DNA of 64,000 bases, taken from AP-15 sp963712825 (GTDB lineage: Bacteria; Pseudomonadota; Alphaproteobacteria; ATCC43930; CGMCC-115725). A program made the translations under genes and the position numbers. The stretch spans positions 229,601 to 293,600 of the forward strand of contig CAVQJP010000025.1 in the NCBI GenBank assembly GCA_963712825.1, written 5' to 3'. Below are positions 1 to 8,940 of this stretch, in pieces. Below the pieces are notes generated by a model. It searched no databases and had not been told where the DNA came from. It saw only the letters and a program-made list of their open reading frames with translations. The first letter of the stretch is position 1, and each line of letters begins with the position of its first letter.

Positions 1-1275
1 CCACAAGGAAGCCCATGCTCGCCCGTAATATCCAACCTAGTCGGACATTTGCTCGATGCCCGTCTGGCCCGGCTTGCAAAAACTCACAGATGTACATACT
101 CGCGGTACGCCGATGATATAACTTTCTCAACCAGCCGGAAGGACTTCCCGCTTGAACTAGCTGCATCGGTTCCTGGTAGCAAGTTCGAATGGCAGCTCGG
201 TGCAGAGCTGAGGGCCAAAATTGAACACTCTGGGTTCAAGATCAACGATAAGAAAACACGCATGCAGTTTCGAGGCTCGCGACAGGTTACGACCGGGCTG
301 ATAGTGAATGAGAAGGTTAACATCCGCGAGGAGTATTGGCGTGCAGCCCGGCATATGTGTCAGGCGCTTTTCACAGCGGGCAGGTACTATCGAATGGTGC
401 CCGCAACCCTCGCCGGTGGAGCGCCGGGAGCTTCCCCTATACGACAGGATATCACGAGCCTTAACCCAATCGGCGGCGTGCTCGCTCATATCCATCAGGT
501 TAAAGATCACGCCGATCGACGGAAAAGCGCGCTCAAAAAAAGCGATCCTACTGCCGCCCGCCAATTGTACTTTCGTTTCCTGTTCTATAAAAATTTCGTA
601 GCGCTGAACGCGCCCGTCATCGTTCCGGAGGGAAAGACTGATTCCACTTATCTGCGGAGTGCCATTCGACGGTTATCGGCTTATCATCCCCGTCTTGGCC
701 AGATCGTTAATGGCAAATTTGAAAGTGCGATCCGGCTCATGAATTACTCCCGCACCGTCCATGACGTTTTGCAGATTGGACATGGCACGGGTGATCTTAA
801 GTTTTTCATCATCAAATATCGTAAAACCGTTGAACGCTTCGGCCATGTTCCGCTCGCCTATCCAGTGATCGTCCTGTTCGACAATGACGATGGAGGCGGT
901 GAATTGTTTGGCTTTGCAAAAGCTAATGGCGTTTCGAATATCGCTTTCTCGTCCACTGATCTTTTCTATTATCTCGGCCTAAACCTTTATCTCGTCAAAA
1001 CGCCGGAAAAAGCCGCCGCACCCTAAAAGAGCTGCATCGAGGATTTTTTCGATCCGGCGCTGCTGAAAACCGTGCTCGATGGCAAAACCTTTGACCCGAA
1101 TAAGGAGCACAATGCGCCGGGGAAATATGGAAAAGTCGCTTTCGCGGAGCGCGTCGTAGTTCCGAATGCTGATACCATTGATTTCTCGGGGTTTGGCGCC
1201 CTACTTGACCGAATTGTTGCGGTTCTCGAACATCACGCAAGTCTGAAGGCAGCGCCGCTCGGCTTAGCCATCTGA
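1..1275 (+). pseudogene. Ec67-like retron reverse transcriptase-TOPRIM, 5' end outside window, internal stop
   Basis: The reading frame is already open at base 1 and shows reverse-transcriptase block 4 (PQGSPCSPVISN) followed by the catalytic YADD motif (YSRYADDITFS, around bases 100-125). After the palm and thumb comes a TOPRIM-like module with the invariant glutamate in VPEGKTD (about base 630) and an aspartate cluster in VLFDNDDGG (about base 890). This order matches retron Ec67-type proteins, where the reverse transcriptase is fused to a TOPRIM effector and makes msDNA for phage defence. A TAA at 1024-1026 interrupts the frame, yet the same frame resumes at once (KSCIEDFFDPALL...) and stays open to the TGA ending at 1275, giving the expected C-terminus. 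The gene therefore looks inactivated by one nonsense change. The msr-msd RNA would lie left of the window. The base composition is less GC-rich than that of mmsA next door, suggesting transfer. Confidence 0.82.
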
Positions 1276-1515
1276 GATTGGTTTACCCGGCAGCGGCATC
1301 CGCCATCGGCTGGGCGATGAAAGGTCGGGCCGTACTCGGTCACCTCAACGCAGCAAGAAAGATTGAGATGACTGCGGGCGGAATACCTCGGCCCGGCTCT
1401 CGCCGATGCGCCGCACAAGCATGACTGTCTTATAGGCGCGCAAAATCGGCTGCGCCGGTTCCGAGGGCGGGCTTATGATGCAGAGAGCGGTTACAGCATC
1501 TAGGCGGGTCGGGTG

Positions 1516-3009
1516 ATGAGCGACATTCAGCATTACATCGGCGGGAAGCGGGTCGAGGGGAAAGGCGGGCGCGGGGGCGACGTCTACAATCCGGCGACCG
1601 GCGAGAAGCTGCGGCGCGTCGCCTTTGCCGAGCCGGGCGAGGTCGATCAGGCGGTGCAGGCGGCGGCGGCGGCGTTTCCCGGCTGGGCCGCGACCCCGCC
1701 GCTGACGCGGGCGCGGGTGATGTTCAAATTCCTCGAATTGCTGAACCGCGACCACGATGCGCTGGCGCGGCTGATCTCGGAGGAGCACGGCAAGGTCTTT
1801 TCCGACGCGCAGGGCGAGATCACTCGCGGCCTCGAGGTCGTCGAGTTCGCCTGCGGCATCCCCCATCTCTTGAAGGGCGAGTTTGCCGAGCAGGTCGGGC
1901 GCGGCATCGACAGCTGGTCGGTGCGCCAGCCTTTGGGTGTGTGCGCCGGCATCACGCCGTTCAATTTTCCGGCGATGGTGCCGATGTGGATGTTCCCGAT
2001 GGCGCTCGCGACCGGCAACACCTTTATTTTGAAGCCGTCGGAGCGCGATCCCTCGGCAGGGGTCCGCATCGCCGAGCTGCTGACCGAAGCGGGGCTGCCG
2101 GCCGGCGTCTTTAACGTCGTCCACGGCGACAAGGCCGCGGTCGACGCGATCCTGCATCATCCCGGCGTCGCGGCGGTCAGCTTTGTCGGCTCGACCGCGA
2201 TCGCCGAATACATCTACAGGACCGCCGCGGCGGCCGGGAAACGGGTCCAGGCGTTGGGTGGTGCGAAAAACCACATGGTGGTGATGCCCGACGCCGATCT
2301 CGATCAGGCGACCGACGCGCTGATGGGCGCGGCCTATGGGGCGGCGGGCGAGCGCTGCATGTCGGTGTCGGTCGCGGTCGCGGTCGGCGGGATCGGCGAC
2401 AAGCTGATGGACAAATTGGTGCCGCGGGTGCGCGCGCTAAAGATCGGTCCCGGCACCGACCCCGAGGCGGAGATGGGGCCGCTCGTCACCCGCCAGCATC
2501 TGGACCGGGTGCGCTCCTACGTCGATCTGGGCGTTCACGAGGGCGCCAAGCTCACCGTCGACGGCCGCGAGCTGAAGCTGCAAGGCTACGAGAACGGCTT
2601 TTTTCTCGGCGGCTGCCTCTTCGACGAGGTCAAGCCCGAGATGCGCATCTACAAGGAGGAGATTTTCGGGCCGGTGCTGTCGGTCGTGCGCGCGCCCGAT
2701 TTCGATCACGCGACAAAGCTCGTCAACGATCACGAATACGGCAACGGGGTCGCGATCTTCACCCGCGACGGCGACGCCGCGCGCGAGTTTTCCAATCGCG
2801 TCCAGATCGGCATGGTCGGGATCAACGTGCCGATCCCGGTGCCGATGGCATTCCACAGCTTTGGCGGCTGGAAGCGCTCGCTGTTTGGCGACATGGCGGT
2901 CTACGGCACCGAGGGCGTGCGCTTTTACACCCATTTGAAGACGATGACCGCGCGCTGGCCGACCGGTGTGCGCGCCGGCGCCGAGTACGTGATGCCGACG
3001 ATGCGTTAG
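1516..3009 (+). CDS. mmsA: methylmalonate-semialdehyde dehydrogenase (CoA-acylating)
   Basis: This 497-residue aldehyde dehydrogenase superfamily enzyme converts methylmalonate semialdehyde, and usually malonate semialdehyde, to propionyl-CoA or acetyl-CoA with NAD+ and CoA, in valine, thymine or inositol breakdown. The N-terminus (HYIGGKRVEG), the cofactor-domain signature ITPFNFPAMVPMWMFP and FILKPSERDPS are typical of the MmsA subfamily. The catalytic cysteine is Cys281 in GERCMS. Length agrees with the family (about 500 residues). A GTG lies immediately before the ATG (1513), so the start is uncertain by one codon. The gene stands alone, with about 150 bp before the next gene on the same strand. 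Family assignment is firm; the exact substrate is inferred. Confidence 0.93.
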   Translation: MSDIQHYIGGKRVEGKGGRGGDVYNPATGEKLRRVAFAEPGEVDQAVQAAAAAFPGWAATPPLTRARVMFKFLELLNRDHDALARLISEEHGKVFSDAQGEITRGLEVVEFACGIPHLLKGEFAEQVGRGIDSWSVRQPLGVCAGITPFNFPAMVPMWMFPMALATGNTFILKPSERDPSAGVRIAELLTEAGLPAGVFNVVHGDKAAVDAILHHPGVAAVSFVGSTAIAEYIYRTAAAAGKRVQALGGAKNHMVVMPDADLDQATDALMGAAYGAAGERCMSVSVAVAVGGIGDKLMDKLVPRVRALKIGPGTDPEAEMGPLVTRQHLDRVRSYVDLGVHEGAKLTVDGRELKLQGYENGFFLGGCLFDEVKPEMRIYKEEIFGPVLSVVRAPDFDHATKLVNDHEYGNGVAIFTRDGDAAREFSNRVQIGMVGINVPIPVPMAFHSFGGWKRSLFGDMAVYGTEGVRFYTHLKTMTARWPTGVRAGAEYVMPTMR

Positions 3010-3161
3010 CTGCCGCCGGCGCCGCAGCACGACGCGCTGTTGCCGATCGCGCGGGACTACCGATATCGGAACTGCGGCGCGGCGCCATCCGGCCTTCCCG
3101 GTCCGTCTCGTCCGCGCAGAGTTCTTGCTGCACTCGTTGCCGGAAAGGTCGAGAGGGAGCC

Positions 3162-3653
3162 ATGATCCACCATCTGTCTATCGCTGCGCGCAATCCGGAG
3201 CACGTCGCCGGTGTCCTCGCCGAAGTCATGGGCGGGGCGGCGGTGCCGTTTCCGCCCAACCCGGGCAGCTTTTTCGCGCTCCAGCTCGACGAGCACGGGT
3301 CGGGTGTCGAGGTCTACCCGGCCGGGACCGAGCTGCATCCGGGCGGCAGCGACGGCGGCGGCTTTGTCAAAAAACCCGCAGCCGAGCGCGGGTTCGGCCC
3401 GACCCATTTCGCGCTCAGCGTCACCACCGACGCCGCCGCGGTCGAAGCCGTCGCGCAGCGCGAGGGCTGGCAGTGCCACAACTGCAACCGCGGCCCGTTC
3501 CATGTGATCGAGGTGTGGGTCGAGAACGAGTCGATGGTCGAAATTCTGCCGCCCGAATACGCGGCCGAATATCTCGCCTTCACCAACCCCGCCAAGGTCG
3601 CGGCCTCAATGGCGGCAGCGCCGTCGCGCCCGTCCCGCCAGCGCGCAGCCTAG
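3162..3653 (+). CDS. VOC (glyoxalase/bleomycin-resistance) family protein
   Basis: A 163-residue protein that starts MIHHLSIAARNPEHVAG, the usual first beta-strand and helix of a vicinal-oxygen-chelate fold, with a candidate metal-binding His near the start, a second His in GPTHFALSV and a Glu near the end in SMVEILPPEY. This spacing fits a single-module VOC protein that works as a dimer with a divalent metal. The substrate cannot be read from the sequence; such proteins include lyases, dioxygenases and isomerases. A good ribosome-binding site (GAGAGGGAG) precedes the ATG. The last 15 or so residues are Ala/Arg/Pro-rich and probably disordered. Confidence 0.8.
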   Translation: MIHHLSIAARNPEHVAGVLAEVMGGAAVPFPPNPGSFFALQLDEHGSGVEVYPAGTELHPGGSDGGGFVKKPAAERGFGPTHFALSVTTDAAAVEAVAQREGWQCHNCNRGPFHVIEVWVENESMVEILPPEYAAEYLAFTNPAKVAASMAAAPSRPSRQRAA

Positions 3654-3735
3654 GTCCACGCCGGCGCTCGGCCAATGCGGGCGGCGACCGCGGAAGCCGG
3701 GCGTCGGCCGCGGGCAGCCCGCCGGCGCGCGTTGG

Positions 3736-5544
3736 TCAGCGCCCGATCGCGTAGCCCTGCATGCCGCGCGGGTTGGCGGCGGCTTTGATGACCCTGCCTT
3801 CCGCGGTTTCTTCGCGCGCGCACCCGGAGAGGCGGCCCTCCGACCAGGGGCCGCCGACGCTGAGGCGATGGCCGCGCTCGGCCAGCGCCGCCCGCGTAGG
3901 TTCCGGGAAACGCCCTTCGAGCGCCACCGACCCCGGCCGGGCGGCGCGCGGATAGAATGAGCTCGGCATGTGCTCGGTGTGAAACGCCGGACAGTCGATC
4001 GCTTCCTGCAAATTCATGGCGTGATGCACATGATGCAGGAACATCAGCGCCGACCATTGGTCCTGCTGGTCGCCGCCGGGCGTGCCAAAAGCCATGTAGG
4101 GCTCGCCGTTCCTGAACGCCATCGACGGCGAGAGGGTGCTGCGCGGCCGTTTGCCGGGCTCAAGGCTCGCCGGCAGCCCCTCTTCGAGCCAGAACATCTG
4201 CATCCGCGTGCCGAGGCAAAAGCCCAATTCGGGGATGACCGGCGAGCTTTGCAGCCAGCCCCCCGACGGCGTCGCCGAGACCATGTTGCCCCAGCGGTCG
4301 ATCACGTCGACGTGGCAGGTGTCGCCGGCGACGACCCCGCTTCGATCCACCGTCGGCTCGCCGATCCCCGCTGTCGTCGGCTCCCCGATGCCGGCGCCGG
4401 TGATCGCAGCCTCATGCCCGCCGACCAATATCCGCGGCGCGCGGCCTTCGGGGCGGCCGGGGCGCAGCTCGAGGGAGGCATGGTCGCTCACGAGCCGCCG
4501 CCTGATGTCGTTGTAAGCCGGCGACAGCAGCGTCTCGATCGGCACGTCGACAAAATCGGGGTCGCCGTACCAGGCCTCGCGGTCGGCAAAGGCGAGCTTC
4601 AGGCATTCGACGACGGTGTGGACAAAATCGGGGCCGAGGGGGTCGAGATCGTCGAGATCGAACCCTTGGAGCAAAGCAAGGGTCTGCAGCAGCACCGGCC
4701 CCTGGCTCCACGGCCCGCCCTTGACGACCCGCCAGCCGCGGTAGTCGAAGCCGAGCGGGGTCTCGACCGGAACCCGCCAGCGCGCCATGTCGTCGCCGGT
4801 CAACAGCCCGCCATGGCGGCGCCCCGAGGCGTCGAGGACTTTTTCGCGGCGGCAGAACCGGTCGATCGCCTCGGCGACAAAGCCTTCGTACCACGAGGCG
4901 CGGGCGCGCTCGATCTGGCCTTCGCGACCGCCGTCGCCGGCCTCGGCCAGAACCTGGCGATAGGTCGCGGCGAGTGCCGGGTTGCGGAACAGCCGCCCTG
5001 GCGCCGGCGGCCGGCCCTGCGGCAGGTAGACCGCGGCCGAGCTCGGCCATTCCTGGCGAAACATCCCGCTCATGACGGCGATCGTCTCGCTGATGCGCTC
5101 GACCACCGGATAGCCGTTTTCGGCATAGCCGATCGCCGGCGCCAAAATCTCGGCAAGCGGCATCGTCCCCCAGTCGCGCAACAGCCGTGTCCACGCGCCG
5201 AACGCGGCCGGAACCGCAGCGGCGAGCAGCCCGGTGCCGGGGATCAGATCAAGTCCGAGCTCGCGAAAGCGGCCGATCGTCGCGGCGGCGGGCGCCACAC
5301 CCTGGCCGCAGATCATCTCGCAGCTTTGCCGGGCCTCGCTCCACACCAGGATCGGCGCCTCGCCCAAGGGGCCGCTCAGGTGCGGCTCGACCACTTGCAT
5401 TGTGAACCCGGCCGCGGCCGCGGCGTCGAAGGCGTTGCCGCCTTTTTCGAGAATGCTCATGCCGACCGCCGAAGCCAGCCAATGCGTCGAGGCGACAGCG
5501 CCAAACGTGCCGCGGATTTCGGGTCGGGTGGTAAAGGCCGCCAT
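3736..5544 (-). CDS. ggt: gamma-glutamyltransferase family protein
   Basis: A 602-residue Ntn-hydrolase of the gamma-glutamyltransferase family, which cleaves gamma-glutamyl amides such as glutathione after self-processing into two subunits. The start of the large subunit is clear (GAVASTHWLASAVGMSIL, EKGGNAFDAAAAAGF). The predicted processing site and nucleophile is Thr409 in GDTCHVDVID, followed by PSGGW and GTPGGDQQDQW of the small subunit. No obvious secretion signal is present, so it may be cytoplasmic, as in many alphaproteobacterial paralogues. Just before Thr409 is an imperfect tandem repeat (AGIGEPT twice). The start chosen is MAAFTTRPEIRG; an upstream in-frame start at 5625 would add an unconserved leader. 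The tail of an ABC dipeptide permease lies directly upstream on the same strand, which suggests that this gene once ended a peptide-uptake operon. Confidence 0.9.
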   Translation of the reverse strand: MAAFTTRPEIRGTFGAVASTHWLASAVGMSILEKGGNAFDAAAAAGFTMQVVEPHLSGPLGEAPILVWSEARQSCEMICGQGVAPAAATIGRFRELGLDLIPGTGLLAAAVPAAFGAWTRLLRDWGTMPLAEILAPAIGYAENGYPVVERISETIAVMSGMFRQEWPSSAAVYLPQGRPPAPGRLFRNPALAATYRQVLAEAGDGGREGQIERARASWYEGFVAEAIDRFCRREKVLDASGRRHGGLLTGDDMARWRVPVETPLGFDYRGWRVVKGGPWSQGPVLLQTLALLQGFDLDDLDPLGPDFVHTVVECLKLAFADREAWYGDPDFVDVPIETLLSPAYNDIRRRLVSDHASLELRPGRPEGRAPRILVGGHEAAITGAGIGEPTTAGIGEPTVDRSGVVAGDTCHVDVIDRWGNMVSATPSGGWLQSSPVIPELGFCLGTRMQMFWLEEGLPASLEPGKRPRSTLSPSMAFRNGEPYMAFGTPGGDQQDQWSALMFLHHVHHAMNLQEAIDCPAFHTEHMPSSFYPRAARPGSVALEGRFPEPTRAALAERGHRLSVGGPWSEGRLSGCAREETAEGRVIKAAANPRGMQGYAIGR

Positions 5545-5554
5545 TGTCGATCTC
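5263..5554. repeat. 5' part of ggt, duplicated at 7224-7515
   Basis: This 292-bp segment, covering the start codon and first ~95 codons of ggt, aligns without gaps to 7224-7515 in the same orientation, with about 23 mismatches by eye (roughly 92% identity). The similarity stops sharply at both ends. The copies flank a 1.7-kb accessory patch. Confidence 0.9.
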
Positions 5555-5621
5555 CGCGCTGTGTCAAAGGTTTGCGGAGAATAGATTAGACCAAGTTTCG
5601 CGGCAGCGGAAACAGCCCGGC

Positions 5622-5708
5622 TCAACCGGGCCGCGGATCGAGCGCGTCATCCACACCGTCGCCGAGCAGGTTGAACGACAACACCCGGCTGAAGATTGGC
5701 AACCCGGC
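5622..5708 (-). pseudogene. C-terminal tail of a DppC-like ABC transporter permease
   Basis: Read on the minus strand, this stretch ends in a TGA at 5622 and encodes LPIFSRVLSFNLLGDGV followed by DDALDPRPG. That is the characteristic C-terminus of dipeptide/oligopeptide ABC permeases of the DppC type (FNLLGDGLRDALDPR). Nothing upstream in this frame continues the protein, and a stop appears after about ten further codons. Only the last ~28 codons survive. It sits about 80 bp upstream of ggt on the same strand, so the ancestral order was permease then ggt. The remainder was probably lost when the accessory patch arrived. Confidence 0.75.
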
Positions 5709-5832
5709 CACAGGGCTTGCGTCACGCTCCGATCAAGTGCTTTTTCATTGCATTCGCTTACCCGCGACACGAGGCCGCTGGGGAAGGCGTCAACCGTGGT
5801 TACACCCCGGCTCGGGTGCCGGAGCAGCTGTT

Positions 5833-6342
5833 TCATTGCTCGCCGTCACGCTTCTCGACGACCAATTTTCCGTCGTTCTGGCAAGATATGATGTTTCCGT
5901 TCCAGATATAGAGACCCCATAAATCTTCCGGTATTTCAGTTGATGGCCATATGTGCAGCGCTCCGGCAAGATCAAAATTCAATGACCACGAGTTGGTGGT
6001 TTTATCTACATCGACCGAGAGCAACCGCTGTCCTTCCAGACCGCCCAGACACTGGTCGCGCGCGGAACCTGCGCAATCGTTGCTGTCTAGAATATCATCG
6101 GCTGTGACGAGCTTCCACTCACCGTATTGTACCCAAAAATGCCAGTCTCCATAGACAGATACTCGTCGCCGCGCCAGATGTCGCTGTACCCGTTCGGAAC
6201 TGTCGCGCTTCGTGATGATCGGCTCTCTGACGGAGAGGTGCGGCGTTCCAAACTCCATCGTAAGAAAGCTGCCGTGCCCTCTGCGCACCTGCCAGACCAA
6301 CATGCCGATTAACCGATCAAACGGATCTTTGATTTGTTCCAT
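5833..6342 (-). CDS. hypothetical protein, candidate immunity protein
   Basis: A 169-residue acidic soluble protein with no signal peptide or membrane segment. I do not recognise a named family, but the N-terminal block (DPFDRLIGMLVWQVRRGHGS, then FLTMEFGTPHLSVREP) resembles a type of small hypothetical protein seen in many bacteria. It is rich in Trp and beta-prone (GDWHFWVQYGEWKL). The chosen ATG has GGGGGCGAG upstream and lies 22 bp behind the stop of a toxin-like frame on the same strand, a typical toxin-then-immunity order. Its base composition is visibly less GC-rich than that of ggt or the cyclase, consistent with recent acquisition. The immunity role is inference from position only. 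Confidence 0.6.
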   Translation of the reverse strand: MEQIKDPFDRLIGMLVWQVRRGHGSFLTMEFGTPHLSVREPIITKRDSSERVQRHLARRRVSVYGDWHFWVQYGEWKLVTADDILDSNDCAGSARDQCLGGLEGQRLLSVDVDKTTNSWSLNFDLAGALHIWPSTEIPEDLWGLYIWNGNIISCQNDGKLVVEKRDGEQ

Positions 6343-6364
6343 CGCTCGCCCCCAGCTCTCCAAT

Positions 6365-7086
6365 CTATTTGTTGAACATCTCTTTGGCAATTCTCATTAT
6401 CTCTTGGTACGTGTATCCTTCACCATGTATTTCTTCGTGCAGTCTTTCCTGCTGGTCTAGGCTTAGCCGCAGCCGGACCACGACGTCACGTACCATCTTG
6501 TTTTGACGTTGGTTGTCCGCTGCTACTTGGATTGCGCCCGGGTGGGCGTCTCCGGGATCGACCAGGGTGTCGTTCGCCCGGGGGCTCCGGCAGGGACCAG
6601 CAGTGGCGGCATCACGCTTCCGGTGCTGCCCGGCTCGCTCCAGCGGCCCTGCGTGTCGCGGGGCTCGTCGGGATTGAAATTGGTCTTGATCAATGGTGCG
6701 ACAAGCGCGAGTTGCGTTAATTGGCCATCGTCGAGCCCATTAGTCGGGATAAAGAGCGCATGAATCTGAGCCAGCGCCATGTGACCGTCGGCAAGCGCCT
6801 TGGCGATCCGGCAGCATTGTCGAAAGAGCCAATCGGGATCCTCGGGCGCATGACGGAGAATGCATTGTATGATCGCAGCCTCGGCGCGCCCGGTGCAGCG
6901 GTAGCCCAGCGGCGTACGGCGGACGAGGACGCAATCCGGCCCAAGCATTGCTCCCTCGGCATCGACCACCATCCGCCAACTCTTTGGTCCGCGCGAGTCC
7001 AGCGCGCGCATGGTCGTCACGATCGGGTGCAAGCCATTCTCCGGATTTGATGGCCCATTTTTAGGATAAAACGTGAACAAAGTCAA
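6365..7086 (-). pseudogene. polymorphic-toxin-like protein with a frameshift near its C-terminus
   Basis: The first frame (7086 to 6523) starts MTLFTFYPKNG and contains ALADGHMALAQIHALFIP, then FNPDEPRDTQGRWSEPG. The FNPDEPRD-GRW linker is common in alphaproteobacterial toxin-like and phage-associated proteins. It ends prematurely after TRAQSK. A second minus frame overlaps it and continues to a TAG at 6365, encoding MVRDVVVRLRLSLDQQERLH followed by EEIHGEGYTYQEIMRIAKEM. That looks like the C-terminal end of the same protein, being of the LH-EI-G-GY-Y-EI type found at the tips of polymorphic toxins. One frameshift between about 6530 and 6640 would join them. The alternative is a separate 43-residue ORF (ATG at 6496), but no ribosome-binding site precedes it. 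The function is unproven. Confidence 0.5.
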
Positions 7087-7217
7087 TTGAAATCAGCGGC
7101 CGGCGCGGGTGCTCCCGTTAAGGTTGCTCAATTCGCCAGACGCCTGTGCTTGACAAGGCGCAGGCGGGTCCCGCGGAGGGCCTCGTGCCGTAATCGAGCC
7201 CCGATACGGTGACGTTT

Positions 7218-7515
7218 TCAGTAGCGAAAGTGGCCGATCGTCGCGGCGGCGGGCGCCACACCCTGGCCGCAGATCATCTCGCAGCGCTGGGCGGCCTCGC
7301 TCCACACCAGGACCGGCGCCTCGCCCAAAGGGCCGTTCAGGTGCGGCTCGACAACCTGCAATGTGAACCCAGCCGCCGCCGCGGCATCGAAAGCATTGCC
7401 GCCTTTTTCGAGGATGCTCATGCCGACCGCCGAGGCAAGCCAATGCGTCGAGGCGACGGCGCCAAAGGTGCCGCGGATTTCGGGTCGGGTGGTAAAGGCC
7501 GCGATTGTCGATCTC
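7218..7515 (-). pseudogene. truncated second gamma-glutamyltransferase copy
   Basis: Encodes AAFTTRPEIRGTFGAVAS and EKGGNAFDAAAAAGF exactly as at the start of the intact ggt, then stops at 7218 after ATIGHFRY. The start codon of the intact gene has become ATC here, and similarity ends about 6 bases before the stop, so no functional enzyme can be made. About 92% identity to the intact copy suggests a remnant of an older tandem duplicate rather than a very recent copy. Confidence 0.85.
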
Positions 7516-7659
7516 GGCGCCGGTCAGGCGTCGTGGCACAGGTTCGACCAGCCGCGGCTTCGGCGAAAAGCGCAGCCCATCGCAATCGGCGCGCTCAGGC
7601 CTATTTAATCCGTGGTTCCCAACTCCTCGGCGCTCACCGGATCATCGTCAAACCAGCAA

Positions 7660-8940
7660 ATGGACACCAACCTGTCAGCCACTTCCGATTTGGCCGCGCC
7701 GCCCGCACCGGCGACCAAGACCAGCGGCGAAGAATTCTTTCGCATCGAGGGCGTCTACACCGGGCTCGGCGCACCGATCCCAGGCGGCGAGGTCGGGCGC
7801 TGGCTGCTTGTCGACGGGCCTCATATCGACAGCGAGATCGAGCTCTTCGACGAATTGTGCTGGCGCCTGCTCGGCGACGGTGTGCCGTTGTGGCGCGCCA
7901 GCCTCCATATCGGCACGTTGCATCCGCAGATCCGTGGGCTTGGCGCGCGGTGGTGGCGCGACCGCAAGGTGATCGAGGATTACCGCATCCTGCACGGCTC
8001 CGACGCGACCGACGAATACCGGTTGAGCCCGATCCGCATGACCGTCGAGCGCGGGACCCCGATGCGGCGCCGCCTCGACCGCCCGGTGGTCGAATTTCCG
8101 CTGTTGGAGAAAATCCGCAAGGCCGGCGGCACCGATTATCTGGCGCTGGCGTTGAACCGCACCTTTCGCCGCTTTCCGGCGGTCGCGTGGGCGACCGACC
8201 GGCCTGGCGGCTTCAGCGATGCCGACATCGCCAAGCTCGAGGAGATCAACCCGGCCTTGGCCGCAATCGCCGAGACCCGCGCGGTGCGCCGGATCAGCGC
8301 CAACCTCCTCGACACCTATCTTGGGCCGCAGGCCGGCCGGCGCATTCTCGCCGGGCAGATTTTCCGGGCGCAGGGCGAGCGCATGCGGGCGGTGATCATG
8401 ATGACCGACATGCGCAACTTTACCGGCCTCTCCGACCGGCTGCCGGGCGACGCGGTCATCGAATTGCTCGACGACTACTTTGACGCGGTGGTGTCGCCGA
8501 TCGAAGAGAAAAAAGGCGAGGTGCTGAAATTTATCGGCGACGGGGTGCTGGCGATCTTCCCGGCCGAGGACGACGAAGATTTCGCGCCGTCGAGCCTGCG
8601 CGCGCTCGAAGCCGCGACCGCGGGGCTCGAACGGCTCGCCGCGATCAATCAGGCGCGGCACGAACGCGACGAAACCCAGCTGCGCATCGGCATCGGCCTG
8701 CATCTGGGCGAGGTCATCTACGGCAATGTCGGGGCGGCCGACCGGCTCGATTTCACCGTGATCGGGCCGGCGGTCAACCTCGCCTCGCGCATCGAGGGGT
8801 TGACCAAGCGCCTGCTGCGGCCGCTGCTGACTTCTTCGGCGTTTGCCGAAATCTGCCCGCGTCCATTGATTTCGCTGGGCTTTCACCCGGTCCGCGGCCT
8901 TTATCAGCCCGAGGAGATCTTCGGCCTGCCGGAATCGTGA
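7660..8940 (+). CDS. class III adenylate/guanylate cyclase
   Basis: The C-terminal ~180 residues form a class III nucleotidyl cyclase domain, which makes cAMP or cGMP. It has the first metal-binding Asp in MMTDMRNFTGLSD, the second in FIGDGVLAIFP, and GIGLHLGEVIYGNVGA followed by DFTVIGPAVNLASRIEGLT. The N-terminal ~230 residues are an unassigned sensor-like region (RWWRDRKVIEDYRILHGS) of the kind found in many rhizobial and rhodospirillal cyclases; no membrane segments are evident. A GTG at 7612 would add 16 residues. The stop overlaps the start of the kinase remnant at 8937, so the two were once probably co-transcribed. Confidence 0.87.
   Translation: MDTNLSATSDLAAPPAPATKTSGEEFFRIEGVYTGLGAPIPGGEVGRWLLVDGPHIDSEIELFDELCWRLLGDGVPLWRASLHIGTLHPQIRGLGARWWRDRKVIEDYRILHGSDATDEYRLSPIRMTVERGTPMRRRLDRPVVEFPLLEKIRKAGGTDYLALALNRTFRRFPAVAWATDRPGGFSDADIAKLEEINPALAAIAETRAVRRISANLLDTYLGPQAGRRILAGQIFRAQGERMRAVIMMTDMRNFTGLSDRLPGDAVIELLDDYFDAVVSPIEEKKGEVLKFIGDGVLAIFPAEDDEDFAPSSLRALEAATAGLERLAAINQARHERDETQLRIGIGLHLGEVIYGNVGAADRLDFTVIGPAVNLASRIEGLTKRLLRPLLTSSAFAEICPRPLISLGFHPVRGLYQPEEIFGLPES

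Noticed and set aside
3970..5589. A 539-codon open frame on the plus strand opposite ggt
   Set aside because: It mirrors ggt in high-GC DNA, has an Arg/Ala/Gln-rich composition and no recognisable domain; the minus-strand enzyme is clearly the real gene.
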